Notes: a model not told the origin generated them from the sequence alone. DNA of 64,000 bases from Paraspadella gotoi (GCA_051294375.1 JBJCIZ010000239.1:6805545-6869544); one strand, 5' to 3'; positions 43,207-53,681 are shown, counted from the stretch's first letter. Numbers and translations: made by a program.

Positions 43207-43776
43207 AGAGAGAGAGGATGGAAAAAAAATTATTAGAAGACAATTTTTCTTCTTTCCTTATTTTTAAGCCTTATTTCTGTTCCTTAACGCCTCGATCTTA
43301 CTTTAACTTTAATATTAAAGCTTAATCTTGTATCAAATTTTAAACCTAGTGATTGTAATAATCTTAATCCTTTACCCTAATATAATTCGAAACCATAATT
43401 TCTGACCCTTACTCGTAACCGAATCCCTTAACCAGACAACCCTAAATCACTAACTCTTATCCTTTATCCTAATCCTTATCCTAATCCTTATCCTAATCCT
43501 TATCCTTTATCCTAATCCTTAAATCCAAATCCCTAACCTTAACCCATAACCTAATCGATGCTAATTAATTTTTTTACTTTAACATCCGTTAATTTTTCTG
43601 GTTTTAGCTTAAATTTAACCAAAAAATGACCAAATTTTATTAAGAAAATGCAATATTTCGAAGATAAATGAATTACCAAAATGATTACTTTAAAAAGACT
43701 TTTAACTGAATCAATTTTGAATTTAAGCTGAAATGGGCGCTTTTTAGATAATATGCGCCCTCCACCTTCATTCCAG
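41845..43776. other. Large intron of the TPR-SET-like gene
   Basis: It contains a hammerhead-core-like repeat relic, an inverted fragment of the GAGTGAATAAACGAGAC family (about 42272-42345), a (GA)n run (about 43121-43215) and a CCTAA-rich MITE-like element (43268-43762). No other exon is evident. Confidence 0.5.
43268..43762. mobile_element. MITE-like element with CCTAAT/CCCTAA core
   Basis: Left terminus AAGCCTTATTTCTGTTCC...AACGCC; right terminus GCTGAAATGGGCGC followed by TTTTTAGATAATATGCGCC, roughly its reverse complement. The interior includes CCTAATCCTTATCCTAATCC-type tandem words. It ends just before the acceptor of the 43777 exon. Confidence 0.5.
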
Positions 43777-44020
43777 GCAAACCCCCAATTTATCTTCCCC
43801 ACCTCCCTCAACAATTTCTCCGCCTTCAATCTCTATTGTTCTACTTTTCGCCGCTTCCGCCGCCGCCGACGCCGCAGCCGCCGCCGCCGCAGCCGACGCC
43901 GACGCCGCTGTCTTCTCCGTCTCCGCAATCGTCGTCGTCGTTTCCGTTGCCATGGCAACCGAGGATGACATTCGAAGAGTCTCTTTCTATGGTCCTAGTT
44001 TCCGGTTTCGACGCGAGAAG
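43777..44020 (+). CDS. TPR-SET-like gene, exon before the SET core
   Basis: The acceptor is CATTCCAG and the donor GAGAAG-GTTTACTTGG. Phase 1 in and phase 2 out agree with both neighbours for the frame GKPPIYLPHLPQQFLRLQSL, a Pro/Thr/Gln-rich run and FEESLSMVLVSGFDAR. The middle is a CCG/CGC repeat, in which other frames code Ala or Arg, so its true frame is uncertain. An alternative frame (NNFSAFNLY) looks like the family's N-x-F segment. Confidence 0.55.
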
Positions 44021-44170
44021 GTTTACTTGGTTTCTTTTTGTCCTTGAGTTGGTTAATATTAATAATGAAATAAAGTTCAGTGATTAATTAGCAGAAAAGG
44101 GGCGCTTTTGGAAAAAAGAGCCGATATTACATTTAGAAACCCTCAAAAAAAAGGTCTCTGGATCTTTCAG

Positions 44171-44184
44171 CATCTGGCACGTTC

Positions 44185-44218
<34 letters not shown>

Positions 44219-44332
44219 TCCTCTCGAATCGCTCGTCGACAAGACGGGACAGTGGCTTCTTCCGAGTCTCTTCAATCACGCCTTCAAGCCCAATCTGGTC
44301 TGGACTATCGTCGGGAACAATTACGTCGTCAG
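44171..44332 (+). CDS. TPR-SET-like gene, SET core exon (NHxxxPN)
   Basis: Acceptor TCTTTCAG, donor GTCAG-GTGCGT, phase 2 to 2. It reads IWHVRG, a run of about ten Asp, then PLESLVDKTGQWLLPSLFNH and AFKPNLVWTIVGNNYVV. SET methyltransferases carry RxxNHxCxPN, which binds S-adenosylmethionine; here it is LFNHAFKPN, with N-H kept and the usual C/S of NHSC/NHAC replaced by F. The Asp run is an expanded CGA/GAC microsatellite inside the exon. Confidence 0.8.
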
Positions 44333-44390
44333 GTGCGTAGAGAGAGAGAGAGTGAGAGAGAGGAGCAGGAGAGAAGAGAGAGGAGAGAGT

Positions 44391-44454
<64 letters not shown>

Positions 44455-44511
44455 AGAGAGAGAGAGAGAGAGAAAGAGGAAGAGAAATTCTCCCATTCAT
44501 TAATATATGAG

Positions 44512-44593
44512 CGCCCTTTTGATCAGAGCCTCGCGCGACGTCGAACCAGGAGAGGAGCTTCTCATTTGTTATTTTTTGCCGGATAAGTTAAAG
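44512..44593 (+). CDS. TPR-SET-like gene, SET C-terminal exon (GEELxxxY)
   Basis: Entry in phase 2 makes ALLIRASRDVEPGEELLICY then FLPDKLK. RAxRDIxxGEELxxxY is the closing motif of SET domains, with the catalytic-site Tyr. The first donor, AAAG-GTAAAG, is followed by tandem copies of GGATAAGTTAAAG ending in a stronger GTAAGGG at 44624, so the exon could extend in frame to 44623. An inverted, internally deleted copy lies at 48588-48696. Confidence 0.85.
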
Positions 44594-44699
44594 GTAAAGG
44601 ATAAGTTAAAGGATAAGTTAAAGGTAAGGGATCTCTCTTTATCTCTTTCTTTTTCCGGTCCCTCATGCCTGGTTCCAAGCCATTACTGTTGAGGGGGCA

Positions 44700-45062
44700 C
44701 TAAGCATCTCTTCCTTATCTCCTCTATATTTTCCCTCCCTCCCTCTCTTCTCCTCCTTTCCTCTTCGTTCTCCCTCCCTATTCCTCCTCCTCTACCTCCC
44801 TTTCTTCCTCCTCCTCTCTTCTCCCTCTCTTCTCCCCTTTCTCTTCGTTCTCCCTCCCTATTCCTCCTCCTCTACCTCTCTCTCTTCCTCCCCTCTCTCC
44901 TTCCCCTTTCCTCCTCTTCCGTTTCCTCTTCCTCCTCCTCTACTCCCTTTCTTCCTCCCTCTCCTCTCTCCTCTTCCTTTCCTACTCTTCTTCCGTCCCT
45001 CTTCCTCCTCCTCTACATCCTCTCTCTTCCCCTTTCCTTCTTCTTTCTCCCTCCCTCCCCCC
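44700..45062. repeat. Polypyrimidine TCC/TCT-rich tract
   Basis: About 360 bases of nearly uninterrupted C/T on the plus strand, with 60-100 base internal duplications (CTCTTCGTTCTCCCTCCC twice). It precedes a possible acceptor at 45068. Confidence 0.85.
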
Positions 45063-45068
45063 CCAAAG

Positions 45069-45284
45069 GACCGCGCTGCATACTCCTCCTGGAAGGGAAT
45101 CCCTTCAGAGATTCCTCTTCCTCTTCGGCGAAAGAGAGAAGTCGTCGACGAAGAATTGGAGGCTGCGATTCGATTGAAGGCGGACGCGAGGTTTGCTGGC
45201 GCTGCTGTGGCTGCTGGTGTTGCTGCTGATGTTTTGAGCCCTCTCCCCATCAATATTAAATTTAATATATTATCAATAAAATAA
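45069..45284 (+). CDS. Candidate exon after the SET domain
   Basis: After CCCCAAAG it reads in phase 0 DRAAYSSWKGIPSEIPLPLR, RKREVVDEELEAAIRLKADA and RFAGAAVAAGVAADVLSP to TAA at 45282-45284. It could be an alternative 3' end of the SET gene. A different phase-0 exon (46578) fits the family better as the next one. Confidence 0.4.
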   Translation, partial: DRAAYSSWKGIPSEIPLPLRRKREVVDEELEAAIRLKADARFAGAAVAAGVAADVLSPLPINIKFNILSIK

Positions 45285-45534
45285 AATAAACTAAGGACTC
45301 TACCACTATCCTCGCCAATGCACTGTTAGTCCTGAAACTAATCATTAGCGAATATCCTTAGGCCTAAATTATTACAATAATCTAACATTAACATAGAAGT
45401 TATTCCAATTTATATCGAATCCTGGAATATGCAAATAAGATTAAATGAATCGATATCTTTACATCCTTTACATCCTTTATAGTTCTTTGTTTTTGTTAAT
45501 TATTGGTTTTATATTATGTTGTTATTTGTTAATA

Positions 45535-45566
<32 letters not shown>

Positions 45567-45796
45567 NNNNNNNNNNNNNNNNNNNNNNNNNNNNNNNNNN
45601 NNNNNNNNNNNNNNNNNNNNNNNNNNNNNNNNNNNNNNNNNNNNNNNNNNNNNNNNNNNNNNNNNNNNNNNNNNNNNNNNNNNNNNNNNNNNNNNNNNNN
45701 NNNNNNNNNNNNNNNNNNNNNNNNNNNNNNNNNNNNNNNNNNNNNNNNNNNNNNNNNNNNNNNNNNNNNNNNNNNNNNNNNNNNNNNNNNNNNNNN
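45567..45796. other. 230-N gap between (CT)n and (AG)n
   Basis: Left flank CTCTCT, right flank AGAGAG. It lies at the edge of a local tandem duplication. Confidence 0.95.
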
Positions 45797-45804
45797 AGAG
45801 AGAG

Positions 45805-46198
45805 AGAGAGAGCGAGATATCGATAATGGTAGACATAAAAACAAAGCTTTTTTTCACGACTGCTTCATGTGTTTCTCCTCTTTTTTGGGTCGTGAGTAAT
45901 TGAGTATAAAACGGTCGGCTTGACTGTCTGTCTGTCTGTCTATATGTCTATCTGACTGTCTGTTTGTCTGTTTGTCTCATTGTCAATCTGTCTCATCTTT
46001 GTTATCAATGTTTTCAATGTTTTCTTACACAGATAAATAGCTAAATCTTTTTCAACTATTTCTTTAAATAATTTGCATAATTTCTGTATTTGATTGGTTT
46101 AGACAATATTTGGCTTAAAAATAATCAGACTTTGTTTTCCCTTTACGTTTCTGTTCTCCTCCAAACTTTGCTTTTTTCTTTTTTTGCTTTCTTCACTC

Positions 46199-46279
<81 letters not shown>

Positions 46280-46570
46280 ATGTTTATTTTCCACTTATTC
46301 GAAACTACACCACTCTGCAACCCCTTTATATTTTTCTCTCACCCCCTTTTTATCTCTCTTTCCTCTCCTCCCCCTTTCCTTTCCTCCCCATTCCTTTTCT
46401 CCAGCTTTCTTTTCCTCGTTCTTTCCTTTTCTCCCCCTTTCCATTCTTCACCATTCCTTTCCTCCACCTCCTTTCCTTTTCTCCCTTTTTCATTTCGTCC
46501 TCCTTTCTTTGCCTCTCGCTTTCTTTTCCTCCCCATTCCTTTTCTCCTCCTTTCCTTTCCTCATCATTTC
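45805..46570. repeat. Local tandem duplication, copy 1
   Basis: From GAGCGAGATATCGATAATGG through a CTGTCTGTCTGT run, a (CT)n run and CCTTTCCTTTCCTCC-rich DNA. The same order recurs from about 46805. The copies differ by 1-3 base indels. Confidence 0.9.
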
Positions 46571-46577
46571 CTTGAAG

Positions 46578-46634
46578 TCGAGAGGATTTTACTGTCGGCG
46601 CTGTTGTGGCGGCACGAGGCGGAAATATGCGCGG
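46578..46634 (+). CDS. TPR-SET-like gene, post-SET exon
   Basis: The exon lies between CCTTGAAG and a GCGCGG-GTAGAG donor, phase 0 to 0, and reads SRGFYCRRCCGGTRRKYAR. Placed after FLPDKLK it gives KLKSRGFYCRRCC, which fits the post-SET motif LxxxWGFxCxCxxC, whose cysteines bind zinc next to the active site. It sits at the edge of the tandem duplication and has no second copy. Confidence 0.6.
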
Positions 46635-46636
46635 GT

Positions 46637-46704
<68 letters not shown>

Positions 46705-46730
46705 GGAGAGAGAGAGAGGGAGAGAGAGAG

Positions 46731-46766
<36 letters not shown>

Positions 46767-46804
46767 GGAGATGAGAAGAGAGAGGAGAGGAGAGAGAGAG
46801 AGAG

Positions 46805-47199
46805 AGAGAGAGCGAGATATCGATAATGGTAGACATAAAAACAAAGCTTTTTTCACGACTGCTTCATGTGTTTCTCCTCTTTTTTGGGTCGTGAGAATTG
46901 AGTATAAATACGGTGGCTTGACTGTCTGTCTGTCTGTCTATATGTCTATCTGACTGTCTGTTTGTCTGTTTGTCTCATTGTCAATCTGTCTCATCTTGTT
47001 ATCAATGTTTTCAATGTTTTCTTACACAGATAAATAGCTAAATCTTTTTCAACTATTTCTTTTAAATAATTTGCATAATTTCTGTATTTGATTGGTTTAG
47101 ACAATATTTGGCTTAAAATAATCAGACTTTTGTTTTCCCTTTACGTTTCTGTTCTCCTCCAAACTTTGCTTTTTCTTTTTTTTCTTTCTTCACTCCCCA

Positions 47200-47267
<68 letters not shown>

Positions 47268-47560
47268 ATGTTTATTTTCCACTTATTCGAAACTACACCA
47301 CTCTGCAACCCCTTTATATTTTTCTCTCACCCCCTTTTTATCTCTCTTTCCTCTCCTCCCCTTTCCTTTCTCCCCATTCCTTTTCTCCAGCTTTCTTTTC
47401 CTCGTTCTTTCCCTTTTCTCCCCCTTTCCATTCTTCACCATTCCTTTCCTCCACCTCTTTCCTTTTTCTCCCTTTTTCATTTCGTCCTCCTTTCTTTGCC
47501 TCTCGCTTTCTTTTCCTCCCCATTCCTTTTCTCCTCCTTTCCTTCCTCATCATTTCTTTT
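46805..47560. repeat. Local tandem duplication, copy 2
   Basis: Repeats 45805-46570. It then diverges into more CCTTTCCTTTTCTCC-type polypyrimidine up to the 25-N gap at 47785-47809, whose flanks share CTTTCT. Confidence 0.9.
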
Positions 47561-48239
47561 TCCCCTTTGCTTTCCTCCCCCTTTCTTTCCTCCACCTCTT
47601 TTCCTTTCCTCCTTTTTCATCTCGTCCTCCTTTCTTGCCTCTCGGCTTTCTATTTCCTCCCTCATTCCTTTTCTCCTCCTTTCCTTTCCTCATCCTTTCC
47701 TTTCCTCATCCTTTCTTTTCCTCCCCCTTTCCTTTCCTCCACCTCCTTTCCTTTCCTCCCTCTTTCATTTCGTCGTTCCTTTCTNNNNNNNNNNNNNNNN
47801 NNNNNNNNNCTTTCTTTTCCTCCCCATTCCTTTTCTCCTCCTTTCCTCCCCCTTTCCTTTCCTCCCCCACTCCTCCCCTCTCTCGTAATCCCGTGTTTAT
47901 TCTTTCTTTCTCCCCTCTCATAAATCTGGATTTCCTGCGGTCGGCTCCGCAAACAATTCTCACTAAAAGAGACTCAATTCTCGTGCGGCGCTTTGAGGGA
48001 TAAAAAAAATGATCAGACCCGGCTTGGGACGTGGCTCCGTCATTTTGGGTCCGTCTGTCTGCGAACATTACCTGGATATTTTTTTAAATACTGGGCGTAC
48101 TAAATCAAGTTTATAAAAATACACGTACGCAAAAGACTCAAAATCTAAACTTAATCTAAACTTAATCTAAACAAAATCTAAACTTAATCCTAAACATTCA
48201 TTCTAAAACAGAAGATCTAATCTCTAATCCTTACCCTGG

Positions 48240-48390
48240 GACGGTCTCGCTTTGCCAACGCAGAGGGAAGTCGTTAGGACTGTGAATGGGACACTACGCC
48301 TGGGATGGTGTGTTCCCCCTCTGAGTCAATGGTATTGGCTGAACGATGGTGGACGTGAGGCGGTGTGAATATACCGCCACAATTCGACCT
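48240..48390. repeat. Dispersed repeat with ACGTGAGGCGGTGTGAAT end
   Basis: Non-coding block from ACGGTCTCGCTTTGCCAACG to ATACCGCCACAATTCGACC. Its last 30 bases recur inverted at 24478-24507. Confidence 0.45.
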
Positions 48391-48503
48391 AAAAAGCTAA
48401 TTTAATTTCCGAGTTTTAGAGGACAAGGGGCGGTAATTTGGGAGTGTATAAACGAAACTGTGAGAGAGTCTGGATTGAATACTTGCAGGGTCCAGCTCTG
48501 AGA

Positions 48504-48570
<67 letters not shown>

Positions 48571-48587
48571 CGAGAAAGTAATTAGGA

Positions 48588-48696
48588 CAGAAAGAAGAAA
48601 GAGACAAATAGAGATCCCTTACCTTTAACTTTTCCTGGTTCGACGTCGCGCGAGGCTCTGATCAAAAAGCGCTCATATATTAATGAATGGGAGAAA
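48588..48696 (-). pseudogene. Inverted, internally deleted copy of the SET C-terminal exon
   Basis: On the minus strand the block reproduces 44487-44655, including ALLIRASRDVEPG in one frame (with a small indel after ALL). Then about 60 bases, including EELLICYFLPD, are deleted and the copy resumes at AAAGTTAAAGGTAAGGGAT. It lies in an intron of the same gene, in opposite orientation. Confidence 0.8.
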
Positions 48697-48698
48697 AG

Positions 48699-48764
<66 letters not shown>

Positions 48765-48820
48765 AAGAAGAGAGAGAGAGTCTTACTTACCCCTTTCTCT
48801 TACTTACCCTCTCTACACAG

Positions 48821-48911
48821 GACTTGGAAAGACTCGGCGGAGCGTCGAGTCGCTGGCCAAATCGGCGGAGATAGAGGCTAAGACGTTCAGCAGCCCGAAC
48901 GTCGTACGGAG
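48821..48911 (+). CDS. TPR-SET-like gene, C-terminal helical exon
   Basis: After a CTACACAG acceptor one frame reads LGKTRRSVESLAKSAEIEAK then TFSSPNVVR to CGGAG-GTAGAG. It is helical and charged, as expected for the linker after the zinc-binding tail. Entry phase 1 does not match the 46578 exon, so an indel or an additional exon is likely. Confidence 0.45.
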
Positions 48912-48979
48912 GTAGAGTCAAGCAAAATAGCGAAACGAGCAATCATTGAAGCAAGCAAATAAACTTTGAGAGGGACGAT

Positions 48980-49213
48980 CGGAATCAAATCAAATCATAT
49001 CAAAATCAAATCAAATCAAATAAATCAATCAAATCAAATCAAATAAATCAATCAAATCAAATCAAATAAATCAATCAAATAAATAAAAAAAAATCAAATC
49101 AAATCAAATAAATCAAATCAAATCAAATAAATCAAATAAATCAAATAAATCAAATAAATCAAATCAAATCAAATCAAATCAAATCAAATCAAATCAAATC
49201 AAATCAAATCAAA
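48980..49213. repeat. (AAATC)n pentanucleotide repeat
   Basis: AAATC units with AAATAAATC variants over about 230 bases. Confidence 0.95.
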
Positions 49214-49297
49214 ATGATATGAAATGAAGTGAAATCAATCCAATCAATCAAAACAATCCGAACCTTCATTCCTCTATTCACCTCATCTTCCTCTCAG

Positions 49298-49456
49298 CCT
49301 CTCTCGATGGACGAAGGCCTTCGAGTCTTGGAGGCGCTGGAGGCTCGACGGCGGCAATCTTCCATCGAGGGTGTTGACGAACCATTTCGGGCTGGAGGAA
49401 TAATTATTGGGAAAGGAAACTCTTTTGGATTGTCATCACCTGATAATTTATATTGA
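49298..49456 (+). CDS. TPR-SET-like gene, probable terminal exon
   Basis: After TTCCTCTCAG it reads PLSMDEGLRVLEALEARRRQ, SSIEGVDEPFRAGGIIIGKG and NSFGLSSPDNLY to TGA. TPR-SET relatives finish with a helix ...AVxWGLKxLExLGF then a short hydrophobic segment. MDEGLRVLEAL followed by IEGVDEPF matches that pattern in my recollection of the family. Entry phase 0 versus phase 2 of the previous exon implies one indel. Confidence 0.5.
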   Translation, partial: PLSMDEGLRVLEALEARRRQSSIEGVDEPFRAGGIIIGKGNSFGLSSPDNLY

Positions 49457-49525
49457 CCTTGAATATGGATAATCGTTTAGAAAATAATAAAAAACATTTT
49501 GTCAAAGTTTGCTATTCCTCGATCA

Positions 49526-49566
49526 TTCATTCATTAATTCATTCATTCATTCATTCATTCATTCAT

Positions 49567-49665
<99 letters not shown>

Positions 49666-49741
49666 TTAATTTATTAATTTATTTATTAATTTATTTATTA
49701 ATTTATTAATTAACTAATTAATTAATTAATTAATTAATTAA
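49526..49741. repeat. (ATTC)n and (ATTT)n microsatellite
   Basis: ATTC units, then about 25 ATTT units, then AATT-rich DNA; poly Tyr-Leu-Phe-Ile ORFs are artefacts. Confidence 0.95.
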
Positions 49742-49929
49742 TCGTTGATCGTGATTTTTGGTTTTTTAACTTAAACAAATTAAGTTTTTGGTTTTAAAAC
49801 GCGGAAAATATTAAATATTAAATATTAAATATTAAATATTTTTTTATGTTATCTCCACGCTTAACTTCTTTACTTTTTTTTTCGTTGTAAATCGCCAGGT
49901 CATTCCCCCTGTGCCCTCTAATTAGCCGC

Positions 49930-49930
49930 C

Positions 49931-50023
<93 letters not shown>
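49930..50023. repeat. (TC)n microsatellite
   Basis: About 47 uninterrupted TC dinucleotides. Confidence 0.95.
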
Positions 50024-50029
<6 letters not shown>

Positions 50030-50483
50030 AGTCAGACTCCTATCGTGCTTCTCTCCTTTCCCTTCTCTATATTTCCTTGACTCAGCTGAACAGAAATGCA
50101 GGACTTTCTCTCGCTTTTCTTCGGCCCCAACGTCGATCCGTCCGTCCGTCCGTCCGTCCATCTGTAGGTCTGTCTTTCCTTCTTATCTTTCTCTCTCTTT
50201 TATTTCTTCACTGTCTACGACTATCTTCTTCATACTCTCATATTCTTTTTATTTTCTCTCTCTCTCTCTCTCTCCATCTCTCTCTCCTCTCTCTTCTCTC
50301 TCTCTCTCTTCTCATCTCTTAACCCTTCTCCCTTTTGTTCTTTTTTACTTCCTTTTCTTTTCTTTTCTTTCTTCCTCCCTTTCCTCCCCTCCACATCTTT
50401 CCTTTTCTTTTCTTTCTTTCTTCCTCCCTTTCCTCCCCCTCCACATCTTTCCTTTTCTTCTCCGCCGTTACCTCTTTCCTTTC

Positions 50484-50707
50484 ATTGGCCCAGGGGGGGA
50501 AGAACCGAAGCCCGGTTTCGGCCACGCGGCGACGCTCCTTCTCGCCTTCTCATTGGCTCCGACGTCCAGTTTTACTCGGCGCCCCCGATTGCTCATTGGC
50601 CGATGCCTACGCCTCGCCACGTGATTGGTCGACGCTTGTTTTTTTTTATTTTACCTAGAATTCCAGATCGCTGATTGGTCGATGCTCACCCGGGCGACGA
50701 CGATTGG
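50484..50707 (-). promoter_or_regulatory. Cluster of six inverted CCAAT boxes
   Basis: ATTGG (CCAAT on the minus strand) occurs at 50484, 50552, 50595, 50624, 50674 and 50703 within 224 bases. Four of them share the wider ATTGGYCGA core. The region is GC-rich relative to its surroundings. Repeated CCAAT boxes fit an NF-Y-type promoter, but codons such as Asp-Trp-Ser could also explain ATTGG words. No start site is identified. Confidence 0.4.
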
Positions 50708-50857
50708 TCGACTTGGCATCGTTCTCGGCGCTGACGTCACGTACGCTCTTTTTCTTTCTTTTCTTTTCTTCCTCTCTCTCTCTTCTCTCTTCTCTCTCTC
50801 CTCTCGTCTCTCTCATCTCATCTCTCTCTCTCGTCTCTTCTCTCTCTCTTTTTTCAG

Positions 50858-50910
50858 ATTTCGACTCTCTTGCCTTCTGGAATAAACAAACAGGGAACCT
50901 CGTCGTGTCT

Positions 50911-50913
<3 letters not shown>
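50858..50913 (+). CDS. Candidate short terminal exon
   Basis: After TTTTTTCAG it reads FDSLAFWNKQTGNLVVS then TAG, directly followed by (AG)n. Its acceptor is excellent. An upstream exon may lie at about 50664-50740, between ATTCCAG and CGTCAC-GTACGC. The family is unknown. Confidence 0.3.
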
Positions 50914-50973
<60 letters not shown>

Positions 50974-51099
50974 AGAAGAGAGCAGAGAGAGAGAGAGAGA
51001 CGTTTCTTAATCCCGTCACGAGTCCCAGAGTCGAAACCGGAAACAAGGATCGCTTCGTCAGCGTCTTCGCCGATTCGACATGGACCTACAGTCACTGCG

Positions 51100-51310
51100 T
51101 CACAATGATTGCGTCACTGCGTAACTGTCATTTCGTCAGCGTCATTGCGTCAATATAATTGCGTCACAATATCAACGTCGACGTCATTACGTCACAATCT
51201 GTACTTTAGCGTCATTGTTTCACCGTATTGCGTCACAGTCATAGCTTCTTATAAGCGTCAACGTCACCGCGCCAACGTCTTTACGTCACGGCGTCACCAA
51301 AATAAATTCG
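51100..51310. repeat. Degenerate GCGTCA-word array
   Basis: GCGTCA/ACGTCA words recur every 6-20 bases about twenty times over 200 bases. No fixed period or conserved frame is apparent. Confidence 0.6.
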
Positions 51311-51649
51311 CGAAGCCGTGGCCAACGTCAAAACGTCAATTTTTAAAATTGTTTTAGGTTTTTTTCTCCGATAAAACTTAATCAGTTAATTTCCCGTTCC
51401 CCGACTTTTCAAAAATTAAAAAGAAAACAAAATCGACGGCCGAGCTATAAAAAGTGGGTGGGGGGGGGGTGGACTAGGATGATAGCACGACAATGTGGAC
51501 GATCACACCATTTCCATACTTAATAGAAACTTAATTTTCCGAAATTAGTCAAATTACATTTTTTTACCGAAATTTTGGGTCATCAAGTTATTTTCTTGCT
51601 AATTCGGTGCCCAGTGGGCTTAAGAGCGCTATTCGCAATTCTTTCTGGC

Positions 51650-51880
51650 AGTGGCAGACATGGGCTTGGAACCAGGCTTAAAGATTTGAAAATTTAGAGG
51701 CTCCCAAGGCGGTTAACGGCCGTCCTCACGCTTCCCGCAGGGTGGGTATAATTGGGGATCGCTCACGGTACCTAATGGTCATGAGCTGATGGTATTACTC
51801 AATGAGCCACCGGTTCACGACCGAAGGTATCGTGCTCAGAAGCGGGATCCGCTCACGATCATTTAGCAGCTAATGAGATA
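51650..51880 (-). repeat. Dispersed repeat containing an S1 tRNA-like head
   Basis: The minus strand contains TGGCTCATTGAGTAATACC and CTCATGACCATTAGGTACC, matching the S1 element at 7275, but its B box is decayed. GGGCTTGGAACCAGG and ACGGCCGTCCTC, and TTAGCAGCTAATGA, also occur near 24700-24860. Confidence 0.5.
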
Positions 51881-52356
51881 ATTCATTAATTAATTAATCT
51901 CTCACTTCGGCGGACGAGCAACTCGAAGAACTCGGTGCCATCACATTCAGGAAAAGATTCATGCATTTCTTGGAGCGAAATTTAGATAAGATTTTATTCT
52001 GAGTAGTAGTCTTGATCAAAGCTAATCATGAGGCGAATAGGTTAAGTCTATTTATAGCTAAGGAAGAGGATCAGAGAAAAGAGTGATTTGGAGAATTCCA
52101 TTGTTATCACAAGCTGATTGTTCCTATACGTGAAAATTTTTGTTGAATTTTTGACAAAACTAATCGGAGAATGTTTTTTTGAAAAATTCATTTTTAAATT
52201 TTTACTATTTCTACAGATGTTTAAACTGAGATACAAAATTACTATTCTTATAAAGTATGTTTCATTTAAAATATTTATAATTTAAATTTTATAACGCAAC
52301 AATTACTTCACTCTACTACTTAGCGTTGTCGATCCTTAAAACTTGGACGCGTCTTT

Positions 52357-52640
52357 AAGAATCCCGGCCTTAAAAATCCAAAACGTAATCGTGCAACAGT
52401 TGCTTTTTGGGTCGATGTCATAAACGGCATCAGCGGCATCATTAACAGCATCGGCGGCATCATTAACAGCATTAACGGCATCATTAACAGCATCGCCGGC
52501 AGCATTAACAGTATCAGCGGCATCATTAACAGCATCGGAAACGCCATTAATTACATCGGCAGCAACAGTAATAATCTTTTGGTCGCTGGATACAACAACA
52601 ACAACAATTTCTCGATCAATGATCTTTTTTCTCTTTTTTT
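52357..52640 (+). repeat. ATTAACAGCATCGGC minisatellite with open frame
   Basis: Degenerate 15-21 base units. The plus frame is open and reads GIINSIGGIINSINGIINSI and similar repeats, then an Asn run. There is no start codon or splice signal, so coding is unproven. Confidence 0.5.
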
Positions 52641-53062
52641 TTTCCGGAGAATTAATTTGGAGAAGATTATTTTAATTTGCGGAACCAAAAAAAGACCCCA
52701 AAAAAACGCACTTGTTTTTTTGGTTTTCTTTATATTTTCTGTTTTTGTTTTTTGCCCTTTTTTTTAATGTACTGGAAGTGACTCTTCCTCTTCCTCCTCC
52801 TATTTCTTTTCTCATCCTCCTCTTCATCCTCATTCAACTTTATTCCACCAACAAATTTACTCATTGAATTTTGGCGAAAAAAAAATTTTTCTTTAGTTTT
52901 TTTTGTCGTCGTGGGTTTTTTTATTCTTTTTATCTTTTCTATCGATTGATATATTAATATTAATATAATTAATCTACATCGATTGATTTACAATACATAA
53001 TAATTTTTTTCCAACAAAAAAATTAAAAGATTTCAATCTGAGAGATTTTAAAAATTGATTAG

Positions 53063-53681
53063 TAAGGCGTAGTAAAATTTCTAAATTTAACTTTAATTAA
53101 AATTCTAAAAGTGAGGAACGAACAATATTATACTAATAAACATTTATGTAATAAAAAAATTTATAATAAATTTTACAATTTACGCAGTAGGCCATATTTA
53201 TACTAGTATTAAACCAATAAATGTTAAAATTTCATAACAGTTTTTTCTCAGATTTTTTTGCAGATTTGGATTCGTCATAAAAAGTTGATAAAAAGAAATA
53301 TAACTCTTTTTGAAAAATTTCTTCATTAAGTGGGTCAAAAATTTGAAAAAGCTATATTTTAAGCTGAGAATTAACTTTTTATATATTAAATATAGTTTTT
53401 TTAATTTTAACCCACTTAATGAAAGAATTTTTAAAAATGATTTATATTTTCTTTTATCAACTTTTGACGAGGAATTCAAATCTGCAATCAAAATTAAGAA
53501 AAGCCTATTATGAAATTTTTCGATTTTATAAGGATAGTACTATAGTACTATATATAAATATAGCCTACTGTGAAAATTAAAAAAAACATAAAATTAATTT
53601 TTTTACAAATTAATGTTCACTGATGGTATGTTGTTCATAATTGACTTTTAGAATTTTCGTATGTAACTTTCACTACGCCTT
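53063..53681. mobile_element. Long-TIR foldback element, Mutator-like
   Basis: The block is almost entirely an imperfect inverted repeat: about 300-base arms meeting near 53385. The ends are TAAGGCGTAGT and ACTACGCCTT. ATTGATTAG occurs directly outside both ends (53054-53062 and 53682-53690), a 9-base target-site duplication. Long inverted repeats plus a 9-10 base duplication are typical of Mutator-type elements. No transposase is present. Confidence 0.75.
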
